The notes beneath the pieces were generated by a model. The model worked only from the letters and a program-made list of their open reading frames with translations, made no database searches and was not told the DNA's origin. A stretch of DNA of 64,000 nt from JBBPYC01 sp038200275 (GTDB lineage Bacteria; Pseudomonadota; Gammaproteobacteria; Burkholderiales; Burkholderiaceae_C), in contig JBBPYC010000081.1 in the NCBI GenBank assembly GCA_038200275.1, positions 1-64,000 of the forward strand, written 5' to 3'. Positions 34,899-43,621 of this stretch are shown piece by piece. Numbering within the stretch: the stretch's first letter is position 1; the number at the start of each line of letters is the position of its first letter. The position numbers and the translations under genes are program-made.

Positions 34899-35956
34899 GC
34901 GATACGCAAGCGGCCGGCTTAGAACGTCCGGCCAGACCGACGGTTGCCGATGGCCCGGTTGCGGCCGGCGCCATGCTGCGGCAAGCCCGTGAGGCGGCGG
35001 GTGTGCATCTGGGGTCGCTGGCAACGTCGCTGAAGGTGCCGGCCGGCCGGCTTGAGGCGCTTGAGACCGGCCGCATCGACATGCTGCCGGACCCGACCTT
35101 TGCACGCGCGCTCGCAGCCAGCGTGTGCCGTTCGCTGCGCATCGACGCCGAGCCGGTGCTACAACTGCTGCCCCGCACGTCCGGCACGCCTTCGGCCGCT
35201 GAATTGGCAGCGACGAGAACGCCGTTTCGATCCGATTCGCCAGCAGGTGGCCGCGCGCGCTCGGGTGGGCTGTCGCGGCCGATTGGCATCATTGTGGTGT
35301 TGCTGTTGTTGGCGACCGCTGCACTGATCTTCGCGCCGGATTTTGGCTGGAAGTTGCCCGGCATGGCAATGCGCGACAACGCGGGTGCGAACCAGTCCAC
35401 CGGCGTTGCACCAAAGGGCGGCAGCAACAATGCCGCGCTGACAGCGGAGCCTTCTGTCACCGGCAACGCGCTGAAACGTTCGGCGCCGGAGCCAGCCGCA
35501 GTCAGGCCACCGGCTGCCGCAGTGGCTCCCGCGGCGTCGGCTGCAACCGCGGCGTCTCCACTGCCCGCAGGGTCATCGGTCAATCCTTCGGCACAGGCTC
35601 CTGGTGCGAATGCATCGGCCGCCGTTGCGCAGGCGCAGCGACAAGCAGCCAGTGTCGTCGCGGCGGCACCACCTGCAGCTGCAGCAACGAACACAGCCGC
35701 ACAGAAAGCCAGCGACGATGTGACCATGCTGATCGAAACCGTGGTGCCAACCTGGGTGCAAGTGCTGGATTCATCCGGTGCCGCGTTGGTCAAGCGCACC
35801 GTGCCGGCTGGTGAAAAATTGCGGCTCAAGTCCGACGCGCTGCCGCTGAAAGTCGTACTCGGTCATTCCGACAAGACCAAAGTGCAGGTGCGCGGTGAGC
35901 CATACGATCTGGACCCGGTGTCCCGGGGTGGCGTCGCGCGTTTTCAGGTGAAGTGA
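34895..35956 (+). CDS. rodZ: RodZ-like helix-turn-helix membrane protein
   Basis: Cytoskeletal adaptor that links MreB to the membrane. The cytoplasmic HTH_25 domain (AAGAMLRQAREAAGVHLGSL, residues 22-90) is followed by a membrane helix (PIGIIVVLLLLATAALIFAP, about 128-147). A long Ala/Pro-rich periplasmic linker leads to a C-terminal DUF4115 domain (VPTWVQVLDSSGAALVKRTV to FQVK). The 353 residues fit. Start and stop both overlap neighbours (ATGA with pilW, TGATG with ispG), so three genes are coupled. Confidence 0.88.
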   Translation: MSDTQAAGLERPARPTVADGPVAAGAMLRQAREAAGVHLGSLATSLKVPAGRLEALETGRIDMLPDPTFARALAASVCRSLRIDAEPVLQLLPRTSGTPSAAELAATRTPFRSDSPAGGRARSGGLSRPIGIIVVLLLLATAALIFAPDFGWKLPGMAMRDNAGANQSTGVAPKGGSNNAALTAEPSVTGNALKRSAPEPAAVRPPAAAVAPAASAATAASPLPAGSSVNPSAQAPGANASAAVAQAQRQAASVVAAAPPAAAATNTAAQKASDDVTMLIETVVPTWVQVLDSSGAALVKRTVPAGEKLRLKSDALPLKVVLGHSDKTKVQVRGEPYDLDPVSRGGVARFQVK

Positions 35957-37269
35957 TGCACAACGACGTGATCCTCGAAGCCTGCGAAGGCCAACCCATC
36001 GCTTTCGCGTTGCCGGCGGCAAGGCGTACGCGGCAGGCCAGCGTGCGCTGGGGTGCGCGCGTCGTCACCGTAGGCGGCGACGCACCGGTGCGCGTGCAGT
36101 CGATGACCAACACCGACACCGCGGATGCGATCGGCACAGCGATTCAGGTCAAGCAGCTTGCGGTGGCCGGCTCTGAACTGGTCCGCATCACGGTGAACAC
36201 GCCGGAAGCCGCGCAGGCCGTGCCCCACGTGCGCGAGCAACTCGACAAGATGGGCATCGATGTGCCGCTGATCGGCGACTTCCACTACAACGGGCACCGG
36301 CTGCTGACCGACTACCCAGCCTGTGCCGAAGCGCTATCCAAATACCGTATCAACCCCGGCAACGTGGGCAAGGGCGACAAGCACGATCGCCAATTCAGCC
36401 AGATGATCGAAGCGGCAACGCGCTGGAACAAGCCGGTACGCATCGGCGTGAACTGGGGCAGTCTGGACCAGGAACTGCTCGGCGAGATGATGGATGCAAA
36501 CAGCCGGCGCGCGCAGCCGTGGGACGCGCGGCTTGTGATGTATGAGGCGCTGATCACCTCCGCAATCGACTCAGCCAAACGTGCCGAGCAACTCGGTCTT
36601 GCGGGCGAGCAGATCATGCTGTCCTGCAAAGTCAGCGGCGTGCAGGACTTGATTGCGGTGTATCGCGAACTCGCCAAGCGCTGTGACTATGCTTTGCATC
36701 TGGGACTGACCGAAGCCGGTATGGGCACCAAAGGCACGGTCGCCTCGGCTGCCGCGCTGTCGATCCTGCTGCAAGAAGGCATCGGCGACACGATCCGGGT
36801 GTCGCTGACACCGCAGCCGGGCGAATCACGTACGCAGGAAGTTTTGATTGCCTCGGAAATCCTGCAGTCCCTGGGCCTGCGCAGCTTTGTGCCAAGCGTG
36901 ACCGCGTGTCCGGGCTGCGGCCGCACCACCAGCACCACGTTCCAAGTGTTGGCCAAAGAGATCGACGACCATCTGCGCGCGCAGATGCCGGTCTGGCGCA
37001 AGAAGTATCCGGGCGTCGAGAAAATGAAAGTCGCCGTGATGGGCTGCATCGTGAATGGGCCCGGCGAGAGCAAGCACGCCGACATCGGCATCAGTCTGCC
37101 CGGCACCGGAGAGGCGCCGGCTGCGCCGGTGTTCATCGATGGACAGAAAGCGTTGACCTTGCGCGGTGAGCACATCGCGGCAGAATTTCATGAACTGGTT
37201 GAGCGCTACATTGAAAGGCGCTTTGGTCAGCCGGTTGGCGACGCCGTTGCGGTCGCGGCTGCTTCCTGA
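35956..37269 (+). CDS. ispG: (E)-4-hydroxy-3-methylbut-2-enyl-diphosphate synthase (flavodoxin)
   Basis: Penultimate enzyme of the MEP isoprenoid pathway (also gcpE), with a [4Fe-4S] cluster held by cysteines in TACPGCGRTTST and MGCIVNGPGE. The TIM-barrel half begins around RVVTVGGDAPVRVQSMTNTD. The 437-residue protein includes the extra domain-like insert found in proteobacterial forms. The ATG at 35956 shares its A with the rodZ stop (TGATG); a GTG one codon upstream is the alternative. Confidence 0.96.
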   Translation: MHNDVILEACEGQPIAFALPAARRTRQASVRWGARVVTVGGDAPVRVQSMTNTDTADAIGTAIQVKQLAVAGSELVRITVNTPEAAQAVPHVREQLDKMGIDVPLIGDFHYNGHRLLTDYPACAEALSKYRINPGNVGKGDKHDRQFSQMIEAATRWNKPVRIGVNWGSLDQELLGEMMDANSRRAQPWDARLVMYEALITSAIDSAKRAEQLGLAGEQIMLSCKVSGVQDLIAVYRELAKRCDYALHLGLTEAGMGTKGTVASAAALSILLQEGIGDTIRVSLTPQPGESRTQEVLIASEILQSLGLRSFVPSVTACPGCGRTTSTTFQVLAKEIDDHLRAQMPVWRKKYPGVEKMKVAVMGCIVNGPGESKHADIGISLPGTGEAPAAPVFIDGQKALTLRGEHIAAEFHELVERYIERRFGQPVGDAVAVAAAS

Positions 37270-37297
37270 TTCTGGGCGGCTGCGTCTCCTTTTCTAC

Positions 37298-38656
37298 ATG
37301 AGCGAAACCGAAGTGCCGTCAACGCCGCAGGCGGCTGCGCGTTCGAAAGCCGCGCCCAGGATCATGGCCGTCAAAGGCATGAACGACCTGCTACCGCCCG
37401 ACTCCGCGCGCTGGGAATGGTTGGAGTCCCAGGTGCGCGCGGTGATGGCGCTGTTCGCATACCGCAACATCCGCACGCCGATTCTCGAGCAGACGCAACT
37501 GTTCGTGCGCGGCATCGGCGAAGTCACCGACATCGTCGAGAAAGAGATGTACGCGTTTGAAGACCGGGCCGACAAGGGTGGCCAATTCGAGCATCTCGCT
37601 CTTCGGCCTGAGAACACCGCTGGCGTGGTGCGCGCTGTGATCGAGCACAACTTGCTGTACGACGGCGGCAAGCGGCTTTGGTACATCGGGCCGATGTTTC
37701 GCCGTGAGAAACCTCAGCGCGGGCGTTTGCGGCAGTTTCACCAGATCGGCGCCGAAGCGCTCGGCTATGCCGGTCCGGACGTCGATGCAGAGCTGATTCT
37801 GTTGTTTGGAACCTTGATGCGTGCGCTCGGACTTGCCGATGTGCGGCTGGAACTCAATTGCCTGGGCCAGCCGCCTGAGCGCGCTGCCCATCGGGCTGAG
37901 CTGATCGCGCATCTGGAGCGGCACAGCGAAGCGCTGGACGACGACGCGCGTCGGCGGCTGCACAGCAACCCGCTGCGCATCCTCGACAGCAAGAACCCCG
38001 CGCTACAGCCGGTGATCGAAACCGCCCCGCGTTTGCTCGACTTTCTGGGCCCGGAGTCGCTTGCGCACTTCGACGGCTTGAAGGCAATCCTGACCCACAA
38101 TGAGGTGGCTTTCACGGTAAATCCGCGGCTGGTGCGCGGGCTCGACTATTACAACCTGACGGTGTTCGAGTTCGTTACCGATCGGCTCGGCGCGCAAGGA
38201 ACGGTTTGTGCGGGTGGCCGCTACGACGGGCTGATGACACTGGCCGGCGGCAAACCCACCCCAGCCGTGGGCTGGGCGATGGGGATGGAGCGCGTGCTGG
38301 ATCTGCTCGCGCAGCAACCGGAGCAAATCGATCACGCACCCGCGCTTGACGTCTATGCGGTCGTGCCCAATACAGCCGCTGTGCCGTTCGCGTTGAGAGC
38401 CTTGCAGACGCTGCGCGATGCAGGCTTATCGGCCCAGATGCACGCGACGGCAACCCATGCACCCGCCAGCATGAAAGCGCAGTTCAAACGTGCTGACGCC
38501 AGTGGTGCGTCGTTCGCACTCGTGTTCGGCGCCGAGGAGTTGGCGCAAGGCGGTGTCACGATCAAGGCGCTGCGCGGTGCGGGTGGGGGTACGCAGCACC
38601 AACAGCCACTTGTGCAATTGGCCGACTGGGCCCGAACCTTAAAATCGGTCGCCTGA
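37298..38656 (+). CDS. hisS: Histidine--tRNA ligase
   Basis: Class II synthetase of 452 residues. Motif 1 region is GMNDLLPPDSARWEWLE, motif 2 is MFRREKPQRGRLRQFHQIG, the histidine-binding loop is RGLDYYNLTVFEF and motif 3 is GWAMGMERVLDL. LALRPENTAGVVRA is also conserved. The ATG at 37298 adds about 25 residues before the family core; a start at MAVKGMNDLL is possible. The frame continues upstream into ispG but that part does not resemble HisS. Confidence 0.96.
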   Translation: MSETEVPSTPQAAARSKAAPRIMAVKGMNDLLPPDSARWEWLESQVRAVMALFAYRNIRTPILEQTQLFVRGIGEVTDIVEKEMYAFEDRADKGGQFEHLALRPENTAGVVRAVIEHNLLYDGGKRLWYIGPMFRREKPQRGRLRQFHQIGAEALGYAGPDVDAELILLFGTLMRALGLADVRLELNCLGQPPERAAHRAELIAHLERHSEALDDDARRRLHSNPLRILDSKNPALQPVIETAPRLLDFLGPESLAHFDGLKAILTHNEVAFTVNPRLVRGLDYYNLTVFEFVTDRLGAQGTVCAGGRYDGLMTLAGGKPTPAVGWAMGMERVLDLLAQQPEQIDHAPALDVYAVVPNTAAVPFALRALQTLRDAGLSAQMHATATHAPASMKAQFKRADASGASFALVFGAEELAQGGVTIKALRGAGGGTQHQQPLVQLADWARTLKSVA

Positions 38657-38673
38657 CCGCAATCAACCAATTT

Positions 38674-38696
38674 CGGGCGCATTTTTGATGCGCCCG
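38674..38696 (+). promoter_or_regulatory. Perfect 9-bp hairpin just before yfgM
   Basis: CGGGCGCAT (38674-38682) and ATGCGCCCG (38688-38696) enclose the loop TTTTG. The stem ends 8 bases before the yfgM ATG and no T-run follows, so it is not a normal terminator. It would cover the place of a ribosome binding site, of which none is visible. Confidence 0.5.
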
Positions 38697-38704
38697 CATC
38701 CGTC

Positions 38705-39370
38705 ATGGCACATCTGGATCTCGAAGAACAAGAACAACTTGATCAGTTGAGGGCATTCTGGCGACAGTGGGGCAACCTGATCACGTGGTTGCTGATCGCG
38801 GTGCTTGGCGCCTATGCAGCCTGGAATGGTTTTCAATGGTGGCAGCGCAGCCAGGCGGCGCAAGCTGCAGGGCTCTATGAACAGGTGGATGAGGCCGCGC
38901 GCGGCGGCGATGTGGAGCGGATCAACCGCGCGTTCGACACGATCCGGGACAAGGCTGGCAGCTCCGTGCTTGCACAGCAGGCGGGCCTGCTGACAGCGCG
39001 CACGCTGTTCGAGAAGGAGCAAACCGATGCCGCGCGCGCAGCACTTACCTGGGTGGCCGACAAGGGCTCGGATACCGGCTTGCGCGCGATTGCAAAGCTG
39101 CGGCTTGCTGCGCTGTTGACGGCAGCCAAGTCGTTCGATGCAGCGCTCGCGCAGCTCAGCAGCGATTTTCCGGCGCCGTTTGCGCCGTTGGTGGCCGATC
39201 AACGCGGTGACGTGTTGTCGATGCAAGGCAACCGCGACGCGGCTGTGGCCGAATACCGCAAGGCACTGGCTGGTTTTGGGGGCCGGGCCGAATACCGCCG
39301 ACTGGTGGAGATCAAATTGACTGCACTGGGCGTGAATGCGAGCGCGAGCACTGCGGAAGCGAAATCGTGA
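38705..39370 (+). CDS. yfgM: YfgM family tetratricopeptide membrane protein
   Basis: A 221-residue inner-membrane protein with one N-terminal anchor (LITWLLIAVLGAYAAWNGFQ, residues about 25-44) and a periplasmic TPR domain. In E. coli YfgM binds the Sec translocon with PpiD and helps hand proteins to periplasmic chaperones. The start MAHLDLEEQEQLDQLRAFWR is typical. Position between hisS and bamB is conserved, and its stop overlaps the bamB start by one base. Confidence 0.92.
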   Translation: MAHLDLEEQEQLDQLRAFWRQWGNLITWLLIAVLGAYAAWNGFQWWQRSQAAQAAGLYEQVDEAARGGDVERINRAFDTIRDKAGSSVLAQQAGLLTARTLFEKEQTDAARAALTWVADKGSDTGLRAIAKLRLAALLTAAKSFDAALAQLSSDFPAPFAPLVADQRGDVLSMQGNRDAAVAEYRKALAGFGGRAEYRRLVEIKLTALGVNASASTAEAKS

Positions 39371-40512
39371 TGCCGATACAAACAATCCCCATGAAAGCAA
39401 CCGTGGGTCGCGTCGGCTCGGTGCTGGTGCTCTTCGCGCTGATTGCGGGTTGCGGCACGTCGAAGCCCAAGCCGGTTGATTTACCGAGCAATCCAGCCCT
39501 GATCGGTGTAAGACCAGTCTGGAACGCCCGCGTGGGGCGCGTGAATTACCCGCTGCAGGTGCGCGTCGTGCAGGGTTCGGTCGCAGTCGGTGACTCGGGC
39601 GGGGAGGTCGTCGCGTTCGATGCGCAGACTGGCCGCGAGCAATGGCGCAACAAAATTGGCGCTGAGCTGTCCGCAGGCGTCGGCGGCGCAGACGGGCGCT
39701 GGTCGGTGGTCACGCGAAGCAATGATTTGATTGCACTTGATGCATCGAAGATCAACTGGCGCGCGCCGCAGACGGTGCCGTCCTACACCGCACCGCTGGT
39801 GGCCGGCGGGCGTGTATTTTTGCTGGCAGCCGATCGTTCCGTTTCCGCGTTCGACGGGGCCTCAGGGCGGCGGCTGTGGTTGCAGCAGCGTCCCAGCGAG
39901 CCCCTTACGTTGCGGCAGGCGGGCTTGTTGATGCCGGTCGGCAACACGCTGGTTGCCGGATTGTCTGGCCGCATGGTGGGCATGGACCCAAGCAGTGGCA
40001 ACGCGCGTTGGGAAGTGGCCCTTGCCTCTCCGCGCGGCACCAACGATGTGGAGCGGCTGGTCGACCTGGTCGACCATGTGAGCCGCGTCGACAACGTGAT
40101 TTGTGCGCGCGCGTTCCAAGCGGCAGTCGGCTGTGTCGATGCAGGCCGCGGCGTGTTGCAGTGGACCCGCCAAGCGAACGGCTTTGAAGGCGTGGGCGGC
40201 GACGAGCAGCGCGTCTACGGCACCGAAGGCGACGGTACCGTGCAGGCTTGGCGCCGCAGCGACGGTGAGCCGGCGTGGTCAAACAGCTTGTTCAAATACC
40301 GGCGCCTGAGTGCACCGCTGGCGCTGGGTCGTGCCATTGCGATTGGCGATGACAGCGGCAATGTGCACTTTCTTTCTGCAGAGGACGGCAAGCTGCTTGC
40401 GCGCGTCCCCACCGATGGTTCGCCGATCGCTGCGGGGCCGGTTCTGCTCGACGGCAGCACGTTCGTGGTGGTGACCCGCAACGGCGGCGTATTCGTTTGG
40501 CGCACGGAATGA
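39370..40512 (+). CDS. bamB: Outer membrane protein assembly factor BamB
   Basis: Beta-propeller lipoprotein of the BAM complex, 380 residues. The lipobox is ALIAGC with Cys28. PQQ-like propeller blades recur (GGEVVAFDAQTGREQWR, DRSVSAFDGASGRRLW, SGRMVGMDPSSGNARWEVAL). The ATG at 39370 shares a base with the yfgM stop (TGATG); an internal ATG (MKATVGRV) would give a shorter signal peptide. BamD is encoded 11 kb upstream; BamA, C and E are outside the window. Confidence 0.95.
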   Translation: MPIQTIPMKATVGRVGSVLVLFALIAGCGTSKPKPVDLPSNPALIGVRPVWNARVGRVNYPLQVRVVQGSVAVGDSGGEVVAFDAQTGREQWRNKIGAELSAGVGGADGRWSVVTRSNDLIALDASKINWRAPQTVPSYTAPLVAGGRVFLLAADRSVSAFDGASGRRLWLQQRPSEPLTLRQAGLLMPVGNTLVAGLSGRMVGMDPSSGNARWEVALASPRGTNDVERLVDLVDHVSRVDNVICARAFQAAVGCVDAGRGVLQWTRQANGFEGVGGDEQRVYGTEGDGTVQAWRRSDGEPAWSNSLFKYRRLSAPLALGRAIAIGDDSGNVHFLSAEDGKLLARVPTDGSPIAAGPVLLDGSTFVVVTRNGGVFVWRTE

Positions 40513-40531
40513 CGATCACGTCGGTCGAAGC

Positions 40532-41881
40532 ATGAAGCCGGTCATTGCTCTGGTCGGACGCCCGAACGTCGGCAAGTCGACCCTGTTTAACCGGCTTACC
40601 CAGACGCGCGATGCAATCGTGGCCGACTACGCAGGGCTGACCCGCGATCGGCACTATGGCAACGGTCGGCAGGGCAGCCATGAGTTCATCGTGATTGATA
40701 CCGGCGGCTTCGAGCCGGAGGCGCAAGACGGCATTTATCACGAAATGGCGCGCCAGACTCAGGCCGCTGTAGCCGAATGCGACGTTGCCATTTTTGTGCT
40801 GGACGCACGCGACGGTGTCTCGGCGCAAGACCACGATATTGCGCGCTATCTGCGCCGTCTTGGCAAACCCTGCGTGCTGGCCGCCAACAAGGCAGAAGGC
40901 ATGCAGGCCGGCGCGCAGTTGAACGAGTTCTACGAGTTGGGTCTCGGCGAAGTGCATGCGGTGTCTGCTGCGCATGGGCAGGGCATCCGCGGCTTGGTCG
41001 ATCTGGCACTGGCGCCGCTGCAGCTTGGCGAAGAAGGGGTCGAAGCAGAGGGCGATGGTGAGAGCAACGGCGCGATCCGGCTGGCGGTCGCAGGTCGACC
41101 GAACGTCGGCAAGTCGACTTTGATTAATACCTGGCTCGGTGAGGAGCGTGTGGTCGCGTTCGACCAACCCGGCACGACGCGGGATGCGATCCGCATTCCG
41201 TTCGAGCGTGCAGGGCAGCGCTTCGAACTGATCGACACCGCTGGCCTGCGCAGAAAAGGTCGCGTGTTTGAAGCGATCGAGAAATTCTCTGTCGTGAAGA
41301 CGCTGCAGGCGATCGAGTCGGCTAATGTGGTTTTGCTGTTGCTGGACGCAACGCAGGGCGTCACCGATCAGGACGCGCATATTGCTGGCTACGTGCTCGA
41401 GAGCGGCCGCGCGGTGGTGATCGCGATCAACAAGTGGGACGCGGTGGATGCTTATCAGCGCGAGTTGGTGCAACGCGCGATCGAGACGCGGCTGCCGTTT
41501 TTGAAGTTCGCCAATATCCACATGATTTCAGCAATTCGCCGTCAAGGGCTGGCACCGGTCTGGGCGTCCATCGCTCAGGCGCACAAGGCCGCCAACTGCA
41601 AAATGTCGACGCCACTGCTGACCCGGCTGCTGCTCGAGGCGGTGCAGTTTCAGGCGCCCAAGCGCGCCGGCATGTTCCGTCCGAAATTGCGCTACGCGCA
41701 CCAGGGCGGCATGAATCCGCCTGTGGTGGTTGTTCACGGCAACTCGCTCGAACACGTGACCGATGCCTATAAACGCTTTCTGGAAGGGCGGGTGAGGAAG
41801 GCATTCAATCTGGTCGGTACGCCTATGCGCATCGAGATGAAAACGCAGGCCAATCCATACGCCGGCAAGGCATCTTCGTGA
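40532..41881 (+). CDS. der: Ribosome biogenesis GTPase Der (EngA)
   Basis: Essential 50S assembly factor with two tandem GTPase domains, 449 residues. P-loops GRPNVGKST are at about residues 9-17 and 189-197, each followed by its own DTGG/DTAG and NKxE/NKWD motifs. The second domain lies after an acidic linker (EAEGDGESNG). The KH-like C-terminal domain includes YAHQGGMNPPVVVVHGN. It follows bamB by 19 bases. Confidence 0.97.
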   Translation: MKPVIALVGRPNVGKSTLFNRLTQTRDAIVADYAGLTRDRHYGNGRQGSHEFIVIDTGGFEPEAQDGIYHEMARQTQAAVAECDVAIFVLDARDGVSAQDHDIARYLRRLGKPCVLAANKAEGMQAGAQLNEFYELGLGEVHAVSAAHGQGIRGLVDLALAPLQLGEEGVEAEGDGESNGAIRLAVAGRPNVGKSTLINTWLGEERVVAFDQPGTTRDAIRIPFERAGQRFELIDTAGLRRKGRVFEAIEKFSVVKTLQAIESANVVLLLLDATQGVTDQDAHIAGYVLESGRAVVIAINKWDAVDAYQRELVQRAIETRLPFLKFANIHMISAIRRQGLAPVWASIAQAHKAANCKMSTPLLTRLLLEAVQFQAPKRAGMFRPKLRYAHQGGMNPPVVVVHGNSLEHVTDAYKRFLEGRVRKAFNLVGTPMRIEMKTQANPYAGKASS

Positions 41882-41917
41882 ACCTGCCTGGCTGTAAGGA
41901 CAAGACATTCGGTGCCC

Positions 41918-41986
41918 GGGACCACGCAAAACGCTGTGTTATGGTCCTTCATCGTTTCCCCTAGTACATTTTGAACACGGACCATA
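41918..41986 (+). promoter_or_regulatory. Mutually exclusive hairpins in the hfq leader
   Basis: TATGGTCC (41940-41947) is complementary both to the upstream GGACCA (41919-41924) and to the downstream GGACCATA (41979-41986). The downstream arm covers CGGA, the only ribosome-binding-like bases before the hfq GTG at 41989. The upstream pairing would leave that site free. The arrangement is seen in the sequence; a regulatory role is inferred. Confidence 0.45.
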
Positions 41987-41988
41987 TC

Positions 41989-42243
41989 GTGACCAACAAA
42001 GGCCAGCTCTTGCAGGATCCCTTTCTTAATATCTTGCGACGCGAGCATGTGCCCGTATCGATCTATCTGGTCAACGGCATCAAGCTCCAGGGTCAAATCG
42101 AATCGTTCGACCAATACGTGGTGCTACTGCGCAACACCGTCACGCAAATGGTCTATAAGCACGCCATTTCCACGATCGTGCCGGGGCGTGCCGTGAACTT
42201 TTCGCAGGCCACCGATGCGCCAGCCGCTACCGAACCGGCGTGA
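41989..42243 (+). CDS. hfq: RNA chaperone Hfq
   Basis: Hexameric Sm-like protein of 84 residues that pairs small RNAs with mRNAs. KGQLLQDPFLNILRREHVPV and the Sm2 motif YKHAISTIVP are diagnostic. The GTG at 41989 gives VTNKGQLL, aligned with the usual MSNKGQLL; a TTG six codons upstream gives unrelated residues. The C-terminal tail is short (SQATDAPAATEPA), as in betaproteobacteria. hflX, hflK and hflC follow, the classical hfq-hfl order. Confidence 0.97.
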   Translation: MTNKGQLLQDPFLNILRREHVPVSIYLVNGIKLQGQIESFDQYVVLLRNTVTQMVYKHAISTIVPGRAVNFSQATDAPAATEPA

Positions 42244-42310
42244 ACGCGACTTTGCGTACATATTTGTTTGGCGACATGACAAGATCAGCCGCTGCTGAGG
42301 CCCCCTCGCG

Positions 42311-43477
42311 TTGAGTTCCGCCACGTTGCCGCTGGGCGACACGGTTGCGCGCGTGCTGCTGGTGGGTGTCGATTTCGGCACACCGCATTTTGATGCCGAA
42401 CTGTTGGAGCTTGGGCTGCTTGCGCAAACGGCCGGCCTCGACCCGGTCGGGCGCCTGACCTGCAAACGCAGCGCCCCCGACGCAGCGCTGTTCGTCGGCA
42501 GTGGCAAGGCTGCTGAAATTGCCGAGGCTGCGCGCCTGAACGGCGCCAGTGAGGTGCTTTTCGATCAACCGCTGTCGCCTGCTCAGCAACGCAATCTCGA
42601 ACGCGAACTGGGGCTGCCCGTCAACGACCGGACTTACCTGATTCTTACGATCTTCGCGCAGCGCGCACGCAGCCATGAGGGCAAGTTGCAGGTCGAACTC
42701 GCACGATTGCAATACGTGAGCACGCGGCTGGTGCGGCGCTGGTCCCATCTGGAACGCCAACGCGGCGGCATCGGCGCGCGGGGTGGCCCCGGCGAGGCAC
42801 AGATTGAGCTGGACCGTCGCATGATCGGCGAGTCGATCAAGCGCATCCGCGAGCGTCTGCAAAAGGTCAAACGTCAGCGCCAGACCCAGCGGCGTCGGCG
42901 CGAGCGCCAGCAGACGTTCAACATCTCGCTGGTCGGCTACACCAACGCGGGCAAGTCATCGTTGTTCAACGCACTTGTGAAAGCGCGTGCATACACCGCG
43001 GACCAGTTGTTCGCCACGCTCGATACCACCACGCGTCAGCTCTATCTTGAGGATGCGGGTCGCACGGTTTCGTTGTCTGACACCGTCGGTTTCATCCGGG
43101 ATCTGCCGCACGGGTTGGTCGATGCGTTCGAGGCGACGCTGCAGGAAGCGGTGGACGCCGACCTGCTGCTGCACGTGGTCGACGCTGCCAATCCGAATCA
43201 CCTGGAACAGATTGCCGAGGTGCAACGCGTGCTGGCTGACATCGGTGCAGCCGACGTGCCGCAGTTGCTGGTTTTCAACAAGCTCGATGCGTTGGCAACC
43301 GAGCGCCGGCCGGTGCGGTTGGTCGATCGATTCGAGCTTGATGCGCAGTTGCTGACCCGCGTGTTCTTAAGTGCGCGCTCCGGAGAGGGCCTGTCTGCGC
43401 TGCGTGCGCAACTGGCACTTGCGGCCGAACGGCCGGCTGCGCTGGAACCGCCTACAGCGCTGAGCATGCCGATTTGA
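42311..43477 (+). CDS. hflX: Ribosome-rescue GTPase HflX
   Basis: GTPase that splits or rescues stalled 70S ribosomes, 388 residues. The N-terminal HflX domain includes LFVGSGKAAEIAEAA and the coiled segment GGPGEAQIELDRRMI. The G domain has GYTNAGKSSLFNAL, SDTVGFIRDLPH and NKLD. The start is the TTG at 42311; no suitable ATG lies before the conserved VARVLLVGVDFG. Confidence 0.95.
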   Translation: MSSATLPLGDTVARVLLVGVDFGTPHFDAELLELGLLAQTAGLDPVGRLTCKRSAPDAALFVGSGKAAEIAEAARLNGASEVLFDQPLSPAQQRNLERELGLPVNDRTYLILTIFAQRARSHEGKLQVELARLQYVSTRLVRRWSHLERQRGGIGARGGPGEAQIELDRRMIGESIKRIRERLQKVKRQRQTQRRRRERQQTFNISLVGYTNAGKSSLFNALVKARAYTADQLFATLDTTTRQLYLEDAGRTVSLSDTVGFIRDLPHGLVDAFEATLQEAVDADLLLHVVDAANPNHLEQIAEVQRVLADIGAADVPQLLVFNKLDALATERRPVRLVDRFELDAQLLTRVFLSARSGEGLSALRAQLALAAERPAALEPPTALSMPI

Positions 43478-43621
43478 TTCGGCACAATCGGTTGATTGGC
43501 ATTGCCTCCAGCAGGGGAGCAGCCTCGACGTTTTTTATCCATTGAGTCATCCACGATCCGTCTTCGCATGAAATTCAATCTGCCCGGCCACTGGGCCGCT
43601 TCTGTTGCCGGAGCCCGCGGA

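Noticed and set aside
38674..38696. Terminator between hisS and yfgM
   Set aside because: The stem is perfect but no T-run follows and yfgM begins 8 bases later; listed as a regulatory hairpin instead.
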